Assembly (NCBI GenBank): GCA_903926465.1
Contig: CAIYJE010000160.1
Span: forward strand, 62,001 to 126,000
From: an uncultured Planctomycetales bacterium
Lineage (GTDB): Bacteria > Planctomycetota > Planctomycetia > Isosphaerales > Isosphaeraceae
Direction: 5' to 3'
Length of the DNA stretch: 64,000 nt
Positions 26,103 to 35,491 of this stretch are shown one piece after another. Within the stretch, counting starts at the first letter, position 1; each line of letters starts with the position of its first letter. Position numbers and translations under genes: made by a program. The notes below the pieces were generated by a model, which was not told the DNA's origin, did not search any database, and saw nothing but the letters and a program-made list of their open reading frames with translations.

Positions 26103-26140
26103 GGCCGGTTACAAATGTAGTCCAAGACCTGTAACCGGCC
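26103..26140 (+). terminator. Hairpin between cysK and comM
   Basis: An 11-bp perfect inverted repeat (GGCCGGTTACA at 26103-26113, complement at 26130-26140) with a 16-base loop, 25 bp after the cysK stop. No T tract follows, so it is a weak or Rho-assisted terminator, or an mRNA 3'-end stabiliser. Confidence 0.5.
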
Positions 26141-26194
26141 CATTCCCGCTATGCCTTGAGCGTGGGCCAACTCTTGTCGTTGGCGCCACCGCTC

Positions 26195-27733
<1,539 letters not shown>

Positions 27734-27911
27734 AACTGCTGCTATTTCATTCCGGTTCCAGCCCCCAAACCGTTGCAACCGGTTTGCTCCCTCAAGAATC
27801 TCAACGGTCTTCCCTCGGCGCAACCTGGGAGCTTTGGGGTAAGATATTCCTAACTAGAGTTCTTCACCCACGGTACTGGTGGGCAGATGGCGGCCGCAGG
27901 AGCACAACCCG

Positions 27912-29321
27912 ATGTGGACCTTGGTTCTCTTGCTTTCACTCGCCGGCCAGCAGGGAGATCCCTCGCAGCTTGTTGAGCAACTGGGTTCTCCTCGGTTCAA
28001 CGAGCGTGAGGCTGCTACCGAGGCCTTGAAGCGGATGGGGGCTCAGGCACTTACCGCCCTGCGCGAGGCGACGCGTAACGAAGATATCGAGCGCCGGACT
28101 CGGGCCACGAATCTCCTCTCGGAGATCGAAGCCAGGATCATGGTTGAACCAACCCTGGTGAAATTGGGGTATCGGAATCGTTCCATTCTGGAGGTGGTGA
28201 GCGACCTGGGTGAACAGGCGAGTGTGAATATTGCTCTGTTCCCAGAGAACGCTCAGGTTTGGAACGAAAAGCGAATCACCCTGGAAACCGCGGAGCCGGT
28301 CCCATTCTGGGAGGCAATTGACCGGCTGTGTCGCGAATCGGGACTCATGGTTTCCAACGCAAATCAAATGATGCAGGTTGCGGGCAATGCTCCCCAGGCC
28401 AGGAAGCGTGGCGCCAGCCTGCAACTGCTTATGAATAATGGCCTGCCGGGGCCCTCCAGTGTTGCCGGCCCGGTCCGAAGTATTGCCACGAATGTGCTTC
28501 ATCACCGTGACCGAGTGTTCAATCAAAATGGGGCCCCTGGTGTTGTTGTCCAACCCGGCGCGGGGAACCTGAAGGTTGATGGAGAGCAGGCCAAGGTCGC
28601 ACAGGCTGGTGTTATGACCGAAACCTTTGGCGTGGGAATTCAGATCATTCCCGAGCCAAGATTGACCATGGTTCAGAATGGGAACATGAAAATTGTGGAG
28701 GCGATGGATGACACCGGTCGCTCGCTGGCCCCACCTTCAGACCCATCTGCCGTGAACCGATTCCAGGGTTTCAATGGGATGGCTGGCGGCTCCATGCTTC
28801 AGCTTCAGGTCATGCTCAGTCCGCCCAGCCCCACGGCCAAAACGATCAAGCAACTCAAGCTGGTGGTGCCCGTGGTCTTGATGTCGCGCCGCAACGAACC
28901 GTTTGTGATCCAGCTTGCGAACGCGAAAGGGAAGACCTTTGAGAGCAGTGAGATGACGCTTCAGGTCCACGACATCAAAGATGAACCGAACCAGCAATTC
29001 ACCACCATTGAACTCACGGTGAAGATGAAGAAGCCTGAACCCTCTGGGAACCCGAACCAGGGCCCTTTTGGCCAAGAATTCACGGCATTCCGATTCACAC
29101 CGGGCCAATCCCAAAGCCAGGTAGAGATTGTGGATGCCCAAGGCCGGCTGTTCACGCAGTGGTTCCCCTTCAATCCGCAGCCTGGGAACGACGGACTTCG
29201 CATGGGCCTGCGTTTGATGCCGAACGAAGGAATTGGCCCCCCCGCAGAGATCCGGCTTTACGATCTCGGTCGGGCCGAGTCGGAAGCGGTAGTGGAATTG
29301 CATGACGTTCCGCTTCCCTGA
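27912..29321 (+). CDS. Secreted HEAT-like protein, tandem paralogue A
   Basis: 469 aa from the ATG at 27912 (MWTLVLLLSLAGQQGDPSQL), which gives a short signal peptide. The first 110 residues hold a helical repeat (LVEQLGSPRFNEREAATEAL, then RTRATNLLSEIEARI) shared with the next two genes. The remainder is predicted beta-rich and ends VELHDVPLP, again shared. The middle has a Gly/Asn/Pro-rich patch. No known domain beyond the HEAT-like start is recognised. Spacing to paralogue B is 138 bp. It is probably exported; its role is unknown. Confidence 0.72.
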   Translation: MWTLVLLLSLAGQQGDPSQLVEQLGSPRFNEREAATEALKRMGAQALTALREATRNEDIERRTRATNLLSEIEARIMVEPTLVKLGYRNRSILEVVSDLGEQASVNIALFPENAQVWNEKRITLETAEPVPFWEAIDRLCRESGLMVSNANQMMQVAGNAPQARKRGASLQLLMNNGLPGPSSVAGPVRSIATNVLHHRDRVFNQNGAPGVVVQPGAGNLKVDGEQAKVAQAGVMTETFGVGIQIIPEPRLTMVQNGNMKIVEAMDDTGRSLAPPSDPSAVNRFQGFNGMAGGSMLQLQVMLSPPSPTAKTIKQLKLVVPVVLMSRRNEPFVIQLANAKGKTFESSEMTLQVHDIKDEPNQQFTTIELTVKMKKPEPSGNPNQGPFGQEFTAFRFTPGQSQSQVEIVDAQGRLFTQWFPFNPQPGNDGLRMGLRLMPNEGIGPPAEIRLYDLGRAESEAVVELHDVPLP

Positions 29322-29459
29322 CCATGCTCCAAATCCAGCCAGTTTCAAATGCATGCGAATGTTGATGAACTTTCTGGAACGACCTGACCTCGCCTCTTGC
29401 CGACCACTTGATTTTTGCACCCTTTAGACTCACAACCTGACGACGGGAGATCGACTCTC

Positions 29460-30809
29460 GTGCCTTATACCTGCTTCTTACTGGCCGCGCTCCTCGTACC
29501 GGTGTTGCTCGACGATGATCTGTCGACCCTGATCGATCAGCTCGGCTCACCGCGATTCAGCACCCGTGAGAGCGCACAACAATCGCTCCTGGAGCTGGGT
29601 GCGCGTGTTATCCCGCTGCTCCATACCGCACAAGAGCATCGAGACCTGGAGGTCAAGGCGCGTGCGACAACCATCTTGCACGAGGTGGAAAGTCGTCTTG
29701 TGCTAGAGCCGGTACGTATCGAACGCTGGACTCATCCCATCTCTTTGGGTGCGGTAGTTGAGGCTCTGAGCCAGAGTGGTGGGCGACCGATTCGATTGGA
29801 TCAGGTCAAAGGCCTGGAGCATGCCCAGGTCGCTCCATTGCCCCTCGACGTGGAGCCGAGCTACTGGAATGTGGTCCGGCATCTGGAACAATCCTGTGGG
29901 GTTCGGGCTGTCAGCGTGATGGAAGGCGAAGATGATGAGACCACGGTCTCTGCCTGTCTGACGCTGGTGGCAAGCCGAAGGTCGGCACCAGGCTTTGTCA
30001 AAGATCAGGGGCCGTTCCGGACCAAACTTCTGAGCGCCAACGTTCATAAGAACCAGAACTTTGAGCCAACCCTTGGTGAAATGGAGGAGCCTGAAGCCTT
30101 CCGAGTCTTCACCTTGCAGCTTCAAGTCATGAGTGAGCCCAGGCTCATTCTTTTTGCAACCTCTGGGGTTCGCCTTGAGCTTGCCTCGGACGAACTCGGT
30201 CATTCCTTGATCAAGCGGGAACATGCTCCTGGCGAACTGGCGGGGCAGTTGCCAATTTTTGAGTCGCCTTTGATGTTGCTCGACGGTGGTTCCGGGCCGT
30301 GCCTGACCACCACCATGGAACTGGCCCTGCCCGAACAGCCCGGTCGCCTGGTTCAGAAGCTCAAGGGGACGATTCCTCTGACCGTCCTCCAGCGCAGGTC
30401 GACTCCGCTGCAGATTACGCTAAACGAGAGCGCGGGTCGTTCTTACGAGAATGGATCGTTTCGCCTCGCCATCAAATCGGTGGAACTGGCTCCGGTTGAC
30501 GCTCAACCCAGTGTCGAAATCGAGCTTTCGACACGAGAAAATACCGACTCTGCCCTGGCCAGCCTGGTGCATGGGCCGGGCATGAACCTTGCTCAGTTGC
30601 TGGAACATCTTTGTGAAGTGGTCGACAGCCAGGGAAAACCGATGACCGTTGTGCCGATCGAGATTGACGAAGAAAGCGGCTCGATCCGGATGCGGCTAGC
30701 GATTCTGCCCTCCGACCCCTCTCGGAAGCCGGTCCGGCTGGCCTTTTATGATGCCATCGTGGCATCTCAAGATATTCCCTTCGAGTTCCAGGACGTTCCG
30801 ATTCCGTGA
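29460..30809 (+). CDS. Secreted HEAT-like protein, tandem paralogue B
   Basis: 449 aa from the GTG at 29460, preceded by GGGAG and giving a leader VPYTCFLLAALLVPVLLDDD; earlier starts lack both. It shares the N-terminal repeat (LIDQLGSPRFSTRESAQQSL...KARATTILHEVESRL) and the C-terminal ending FEFQDVPIP with its neighbours. The middle differs and lacks the Gly/Asn patch. Only about 50 bp separate its stop from the start of paralogue C, so B and C are probably one transcript. Confidence 0.7.
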   Translation: MPYTCFLLAALLVPVLLDDDLSTLIDQLGSPRFSTRESAQQSLLELGARVIPLLHTAQEHRDLEVKARATTILHEVESRLVLEPVRIERWTHPISLGAVVEALSQSGGRPIRLDQVKGLEHAQVAPLPLDVEPSYWNVVRHLEQSCGVRAVSVMEGEDDETTVSACLTLVASRRSAPGFVKDQGPFRTKLLSANVHKNQNFEPTLGEMEEPEAFRVFTLQLQVMSEPRLILFATSGVRLELASDELGHSLIKREHAPGELAGQLPIFESPLMLLDGGSGPCLTTTMELALPEQPGRLVQKLKGTIPLTVLQRRSTPLQITLNESAGRSYENGSFRLAIKSVELAPVDAQPSVEIELSTRENTDSALASLVHGPGMNLAQLLEHLCEVVDSQGKPMTVVPIEIDEESGSIRMRLAILPSDPSRKPVRLAFYDAIVASQDIPFEFQDVPIP

Positions 30810-30860
30810 GTGATTCCGGAAGGAACGAGTACCAGATCGCCCACGCTGGAGGTTGACGGT

Positions 30861-32234
30861 ATGCCTGGATTGCTTCTGTTGGTTGGCAGCTTGTTGGTGT
30901 TCGGTCCTCAAAAAGAGGCCGATTCCGCCGACGCCACCACCGCGCTGGTTGCCACGCTTGGCTCCACGAAGTATTCGGAGCGAGAGTCTGCCAGCAAGGC
31001 CCTTGTTGAGCAGGGTCGAACGTCCCTCCGCGCGCTCAGTCTGGCACGCAAGGCCAATGATCCCGAGGTTCAGGCCCGCGCGGAATACCTGCTGGAACGA
31101 ATCGAACGGTCGTTGCTGGTCCGCCCCACTTTGGTGAAACTTCCGCCTGGCGAACAGCCGATTGCCGATGTCCTGCGAACGATTCGAGAGCAGACGGGGT
31201 TTCGCTTTGAAATTGACCCTGGGGCAGATCCAACCTGGATCCAGAACCGGGTCCAGCTTGAAAACCGCGAGCCTGAGAATTTCTGGGACTTGCTAACCAC
31301 CCTGAAACTCGCGGGAAACTGGGTTCAAGATCATGAATCGCCCGTTTTCGGCGTGCGGGGCGAGCCGGTTTTCCACTTAGGGCCTGTCCCGAAGCAGGCC
31401 CCCCTGGATCGAACCACCAGTGGACCACTTTGCCTGGTGGTGAAGTCTTACGAAGGCGAAAATGCACCCCGGCGGCGGGCTGGTGGAAATGCCTTTCCAA
31501 CCGATCCACCGCCCACGATCCGCCTGGAAATCCTGACTGAGCCCCGAATTGTGCTCCGGTCAATCACCGACGTTCGAATTCTGGAGGCGGTCGATAGTAC
31601 GGGCGCGAATTTGGTCCAGGCCGATCAGGCGGTGTTCATTGACGGTCCACCTTCGAACTTTGCCATGCCTGGAACGGCAAACGTGGTCTGGCCGTTCGGT
31701 CTTGCGCTCAAGCGACCAGCCGGCACGAATCCCATGATCCGCAGCCTGGTTCTTGAACTCGATGCGGAAATTGAGAGCCGACGCTATGAGCCTTATGAAC
31801 TGATCATGAACCGTGCCGACGGCAACATGGAATTTCCCACCCCTGCCCAGTGTGGCGAACTCTCCATCCAGCGCGCAAGTCTGATCAAGAATCCTGGAGA
31901 GAACGGTCTCTCGCTCGACCTGGTCGCTCGCACCGAAGGATGGTCGGAGATGGCGGTCTTCCGCCGCGGGAATCGCCGACGCGTAGACCTTATGAACACG
32001 GAACTCGAACGGATTGTGGCGAACCTGGAAGTTGCCGATTCCAAGGGACGACCGTTCCGCTTCAGCACCAACCAATCCAAGCGATTCGATCCACTTGAGT
32101 TCCGGGTAACTCTGGGGCTGGTCGACTCCGCAGAGAATGACGCCCCAACCACCTTGCGGTTCTATGGGAACATTCGAGACACCGCCCATTTTCGGTTCGA
32201 ATTCCACGATCTCGTGTTGCCGGTCCGGGAATGA
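30861..32234 (+). CDS. Secreted HEAT-like protein, tandem paralogue C
   Basis: 457 aa from the ATG at 30861 (MPGLLLLVGSLLVFG leader), with GGAGG ten bases upstream. The N-terminal repeat (LVATLGSTKYSERESASKAL...VQARAEYLLERIERSLL) and final FEFHDLVLP place it in the same family as A and B. The central part has TEPRIVLRSITDVRILEAVD, which parallels EPRLTMVQNGNMKIVEAMDD of A. The family arose by duplication. Convergent with proB (26-bp gap). Confidence 0.7.
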   Translation: MPGLLLLVGSLLVFGPQKEADSADATTALVATLGSTKYSERESASKALVEQGRTSLRALSLARKANDPEVQARAEYLLERIERSLLVRPTLVKLPPGEQPIADVLRTIREQTGFRFEIDPGADPTWIQNRVQLENREPENFWDLLTTLKLAGNWVQDHESPVFGVRGEPVFHLGPVPKQAPLDRTTSGPLCLVVKSYEGENAPRRRAGGNAFPTDPPPTIRLEILTEPRIVLRSITDVRILEAVDSTGANLVQADQAVFIDGPPSNFAMPGTANVVWPFGLALKRPAGTNPMIRSLVLELDAEIESRRYEPYELIMNRADGNMEFPTPAQCGELSIQRASLIKNPGENGLSLDLVARTEGWSEMAVFRRGNRRRVDLMNTELERIVANLEVADSKGRPFRFSTNQSKRFDPLEFRVTLGLVDSAENDAPTTLRFYGNIRDTAHFRFEFHDLVLPVRE

Positions 32235-32260
32235 TGATCTCGTGTTGCGCTGCGTCTGGC

Positions 32261-33394
32261 TCAGGTTAGAACCAGATTGTCTCGATGAACCACCTCGTCG
32301 TATTGCGTGCCCAGAATTTGCCGAACCTGCTCATTCCGCAGCCCTCGAATCTTCAGAGCTTCAGCCGTGGAATAATTGGTGAGTCCGCGAGCGAATTCGT
32401 TCCCTTCCGGATCTTGAATCCCCACCACGTCTCCCTTCTCGAATTCGCCCACCACATCCACCATCCCAATCGCGAGCAGGCTCCCATTGCCTGACTCAAG
32501 CGCAATCCTGGCCCCGGCGTCCACCAGGATCTGCCCCTTCGGCCGTGCGGTCAAACCGATCCAGCGATGCCTGGCGGTTCTAGACTTGCCAGTGCCCAGG
32601 AAGAGGGTGCCAACCTGCTCACCGCGTTGAATCGCCCTGAGCGTTTCCTTGCCCCGGCCCGATGCAATGATGACCGAACCGCCCGCACAGGTGACCAGTC
32701 GTGCGGACTGGAGCTTGCTTCGCATCCCGCCGGTGCCCAGCGTACTCTTGCTAGAACGAGCCAGGCCGAGCACCTCTTCATCGAGATCAGAAACAACCCG
32801 GATCGGTTCGCCTGCATTGGGGGCATGGGGATCTCCCTCATAAAGCCCATCCACCACGCTCAAAATGACGAGCAGCGGTGCTTGCAGTAAGTTTGCCACC
32901 ATGGCGGCAAGCCGGTCATTATCTCCAAACTTGATTTCATCAATACTAATTGTGTCGTTCTCATTAATGATCGGCACGGCCTTCGCATCAAAAAGTGCAG
33001 ATAGCGTATTTCTCATATTGAGATAGCGCACCCGGTGATCGAAGTCTTCGTGAGTCAGCAGCAACTGGGCCGCGTGCCACCCATGGTGCCGGAACCTCTC
33101 ATTGTAGGCGCGCATGAGGTAGGCCTGCCCCACGGCCGCCGCCGCCTGCAACTGGGGCAAAGACTCGGGCCTGGTCTTCCAGCCGAGCTGGCCCATGCCC
33201 GCGCCAACCGCGCCAGAACTGACCAGCGCCACGCGGGTCCCTGTAGAGGCGATCGCCACAATTTGCTCGGCAAGTTGGTCAATTCGATCATGGTCAAGGG
33301 TGCCATCGGCGGCGGCCAAGACGTTGGTCCCCACCTTCACAACCCAAGTATGCGCCGAGGCGACTACGTCTTGCCTGACAGGATCTGGACCCAT
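32261..33394 (-). CDS. proB: Glutamate 5-kinase
   Basis: ProB phosphorylates glutamate in the first step of proline synthesis. The ATG at 33394 is used because GGGAGG lies nine bases upstream; longer starts lack this. 377 aa. The kinase domain has VVKVGTNVL, LVSSGAVGAGM, NENDTISIDEIKFGDNDRL and GTGGMRSKL, all typical of the amino-acid kinase family. A C-terminal PUA domain follows (from about residue 270, GQILVDAGARIALESGNGSL). proA is not next to it in the window. It is divergent from purF. Confidence 0.94.
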   Translation of the reverse strand: MGPDPVRQDVVASAHTWVVKVGTNVLAAADGTLDHDRIDQLAEQIVAIASTGTRVALVSSGAVGAGMGQLGWKTRPESLPQLQAAAAVGQAYLMRAYNERFRHHGWHAAQLLLTHEDFDHRVRYLNMRNTLSALFDAKAVPIINENDTISIDEIKFGDNDRLAAMVANLLQAPLLVILSVVDGLYEGDPHAPNAGEPIRVVSDLDEEVLGLARSSKSTLGTGGMRSKLQSARLVTCAGGSVIIASGRGKETLRAIQRGEQVGTLFLGTGKSRTARHRWIGLTARPKGQILVDAGARIALESGNGSLLAIGMVDVVGEFEKGDVVGIQDPEGNEFARGLTNYSTAEALKIRGLRNEQVRQILGTQYDEVVHRDNLVLT

Positions 33395-33705
33395 TCCGAC
33401 CTCCCTGACCACAGCTTTTTCAAAAATCCGCGACCGTCTGGTTTGGCCTAACCAAAGTGGTTCTGGATTAAAGCCAGACAATTCCGGTGAGTCCTGATGG
33501 CCGATTCACCGTAACTTGCAACGATTACGCAAAAGCAGACCAAAAAACCGGAGACTTCCCGACCTCAGTTCAAATCCCTGAACCGACGGAAAGGTTGATG
33601 AAGATTGTGAAGTCCCGGGTTCGACATTATAATCATGAAATTGAGCTGGCCAAGGCAGATTACTGCCAGGGCCGAGGTAGCGTCCTTCCGCTGTCGAGGC
33701 CCTCG
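33395..33705. other. 311-bp divergent region between proB and purF
   Basis: No separate gene is seen. Although the purF frame stays open leftward to 33487, a good sigma70-type promoter at 33605-33633 places the transcript start inside this stretch, so the upstream open frame is probably untranslated. No proB promoter good enough to list was found. Confidence 0.6.
33605..33633 (+). promoter_or_regulatory. Sigma70-type promoter of purF
   Basis: -35 TTGTGA (33605-33610), 17-bp spacer, -10 TATAAT (33628-33633). A transcript would begin near 33640, about 65 bases before the chosen purF start. The consensus match and spacing are read directly from sequence; activity is inferred. Confidence 0.75.
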
Positions 33706-35379
33706 ATGATGAATGATGGGATCAGTCTGGAAACCTTGCAACACGAATGTGGCGTTGTTGCGGTCTATCACCTGCCGAACCGGCCGGTTTCTCCTCTGGT
33801 TCCCATCAAGGGCGATATCAACAGTGTGGCACGCCTGGTGCCCCGCATGTTGCTGGATATCCAGAACCGTGGACAGCTGGCTGCTGGGATGACCAGTTTC
33901 AACCCGCACCGCCAAGCCCTTCTTGAAACTTACAAGGAACTGGGGACGGTTGCTGAAGCTTTTCGGGTCAATCAGAGAAACAAGCTAGAAGCCATTCTCC
34001 AGAAGCAACAGGGGCCGGCCGCCATTGGCCACGTGCGCTATGCCACCTGTGGCAAAGACGATAAAAGCTACGCACAGCCCTTTGAACGCTCGCATGGGCG
34101 TAAAGCCAAGTGGTTCGCTTTTGCCTTTAATGGCCAACTCGCCAATTATCAGGATCTCAAGCAAGAGCTTCTTGAGAAGGGGGATTACCACCTCAAGCGC
34201 GATACAGATACTGAGATCATCATGCATTCGATCTCGTATGAGTTGCAGCATGAGGGAGTCGATCCAGACTGGCGAGGCGTGTTCGCACGCATGGCCGAGA
34301 AGTTTGATGGTGCGTACAACGTGGTTCTGCTCACCGCTCGTGGTGAAATGGTGATTGCCAGAGATCCACTGGGTATCCGGCCTCTTTGTATTGCGAACGA
34401 TGTGGTTGAGACCGTTGATGCCGATGGCAATCGTCAGGAAGTGCCGGGGCCACTTTTTGCGGCCGCCAGTGAAAGTGTGCCACTGGTAAACCTGGGTTTC
34501 CGGAACATTCGATCGCTCGAACCCGGAACTCTAGCCGTGATCGGTCCAGAGGGTATCCGGTACGAACGATTCGCGGCCCGCAAGGGGACTGCTCACTGCT
34601 TCTTTGAGTGGGTGTACTTTGCCAATGTGGCAAGCACGCTCGACGATCGTTCGGTTTACCTCAGCCGCGCCTCGCTGGGCCGAGAACTGGCCTCGCTGGA
34701 AGATGTTCCGCCCGGTGAGGACCTGATTGTGGTTCCCGTGCCAGACACGGCCAAAGCCGCGGCAGACGCCATGGCCTTTGCTCTTGGGGTGCCTTCCGTC
34801 GAAGGGCTGATGCGCAATCGTTATGTCGGGCGCACCTTTATCGAAGGAAATTCTGATCGGGCTGACAAGGTTCGGGTCAAATATACGCCCCTTCCCGAGG
34901 TGTTGAAGGGGAAGCGCGTGCTACTGGTTGAAGATAGTATTGTTCGCTCAACCACACTGCGAGCCTTGGTGGGTGAAATTCGAGAGCGAGGCGGTGCGCG
35001 AGAAATTCATCTTCGCGTGGCCTGTCCTCCAATCATCGCCCCGTGCTTCTACGGAATCGACATGTCTTCAAAAGACCAGTTGATTGCCCCTCGATTTGCG
35101 GATATGCCCAATGGCAGTCTGTCTGAAGAAGCTCAGCAACGGCTTGCGACCGAGCTGGGGGCCGACAGCCTACGCTACCTTCCAGTAGAGTCGCTCTCTC
35201 GCTCGGTTGGTCTGCCAGATGATCGACTTTGCCAAGCCTGCGTTACGGGGCGATATCCTACAGAAACCGGTCAGCGGCTTTATCAGATCGACGGTATGAA
35301 TGTGGCCGCAGCCGACTGTGGCAAGCAGCCCGGCACTCGCACCTATGAGAAATTGCACCCCACGGTTCAGGGTGCCTGA
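33706..35379 (+). CDS. purF: Amidophosphoribosyltransferase (first step of purine synthesis)
   Basis: PurF makes phosphoribosylamine from PRPP and glutamine. The start at 33706 (MMNDGISLETLQHECGVV) leaves a 14-residue propeptide before the N-terminal nucleophile Cys15, and the promoter lies just upstream; alternatives at 33598 or 33487 would precede or overlap the promoter. 557 aa. The glutaminase half contains GHVRYAT and FNGQLANY. The PRTase half has the PRPP loop VLLVEDSIVRSTT. HCFFEWVYFA and CQACVTGRYP match the Cys positions that bind an Fe-S cluster in Bacillus-type PurF. RGQLAAG and SYAQPF differ from the common RGQEGAG and NAQP, so this is a divergent branch. A bidirectional terminator follows. 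Confidence 0.88.
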   Translation: MMNDGISLETLQHECGVVAVYHLPNRPVSPLVPIKGDINSVARLVPRMLLDIQNRGQLAAGMTSFNPHRQALLETYKELGTVAEAFRVNQRNKLEAILQKQQGPAAIGHVRYATCGKDDKSYAQPFERSHGRKAKWFAFAFNGQLANYQDLKQELLEKGDYHLKRDTDTEIIMHSISYELQHEGVDPDWRGVFARMAEKFDGAYNVVLLTARGEMVIARDPLGIRPLCIANDVVETVDADGNRQEVPGPLFAAASESVPLVNLGFRNIRSLEPGTLAVIGPEGIRYERFAARKGTAHCFFEWVYFANVASTLDDRSVYLSRASLGRELASLEDVPPGEDLIVVPVPDTAKAAADAMAFALGVPSVEGLMRNRYVGRTFIEGNSDRADKVRVKYTPLPEVLKGKRVLLVEDSIVRSTTLRALVGEIRERGGAREIHLRVACPPIIAPCFYGIDMSSKDQLIAPRFADMPNGSLSEEAQQRLATELGADSLRYLPVESLSRSVGLPDDRLCQACVTGRYPTETGQRLYQIDGMNVAAADCGKQPGTRTYEKLHPTVQGA

Positions 35380-35414
35380 GGTGCTTACCCCTTTCAGAGC
35401 TTGATGACAAAGTC

Positions 35415-35459
35415 AAAAAAGGTTCCGGTCTCTTTTGTGAAGAGACCGGAACCTTTTTT
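35415..35459. terminator. Bidirectional intrinsic terminator
   Basis: A perfect 20-bp stem (35415-35434 with 35440-35459), loop TTGTG. It has A6 on the left and T6 on the right, so it can stop purF from the left and the esterase gene (minus strand, stop at 35492) from the right. Confidence 0.95.
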
Positions 35460-35491
35460 ATTGTCTGTCGTCAGTCATCGGTTACCCGAGT

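Noticed and set aside
33560-33600. GTTCAAATCC sequence resembling a tRNA T-arm
   Set aside because: The flanking bases do not form a 5-bp T stem, and no acceptor or anticodon arm is found upstream.
33487-33705. N-terminal extension of PurF
   Set aside because: A strong promoter at 33605-33633 lies within it, and PurF needs its nucleophile Cys close to the N-terminus.
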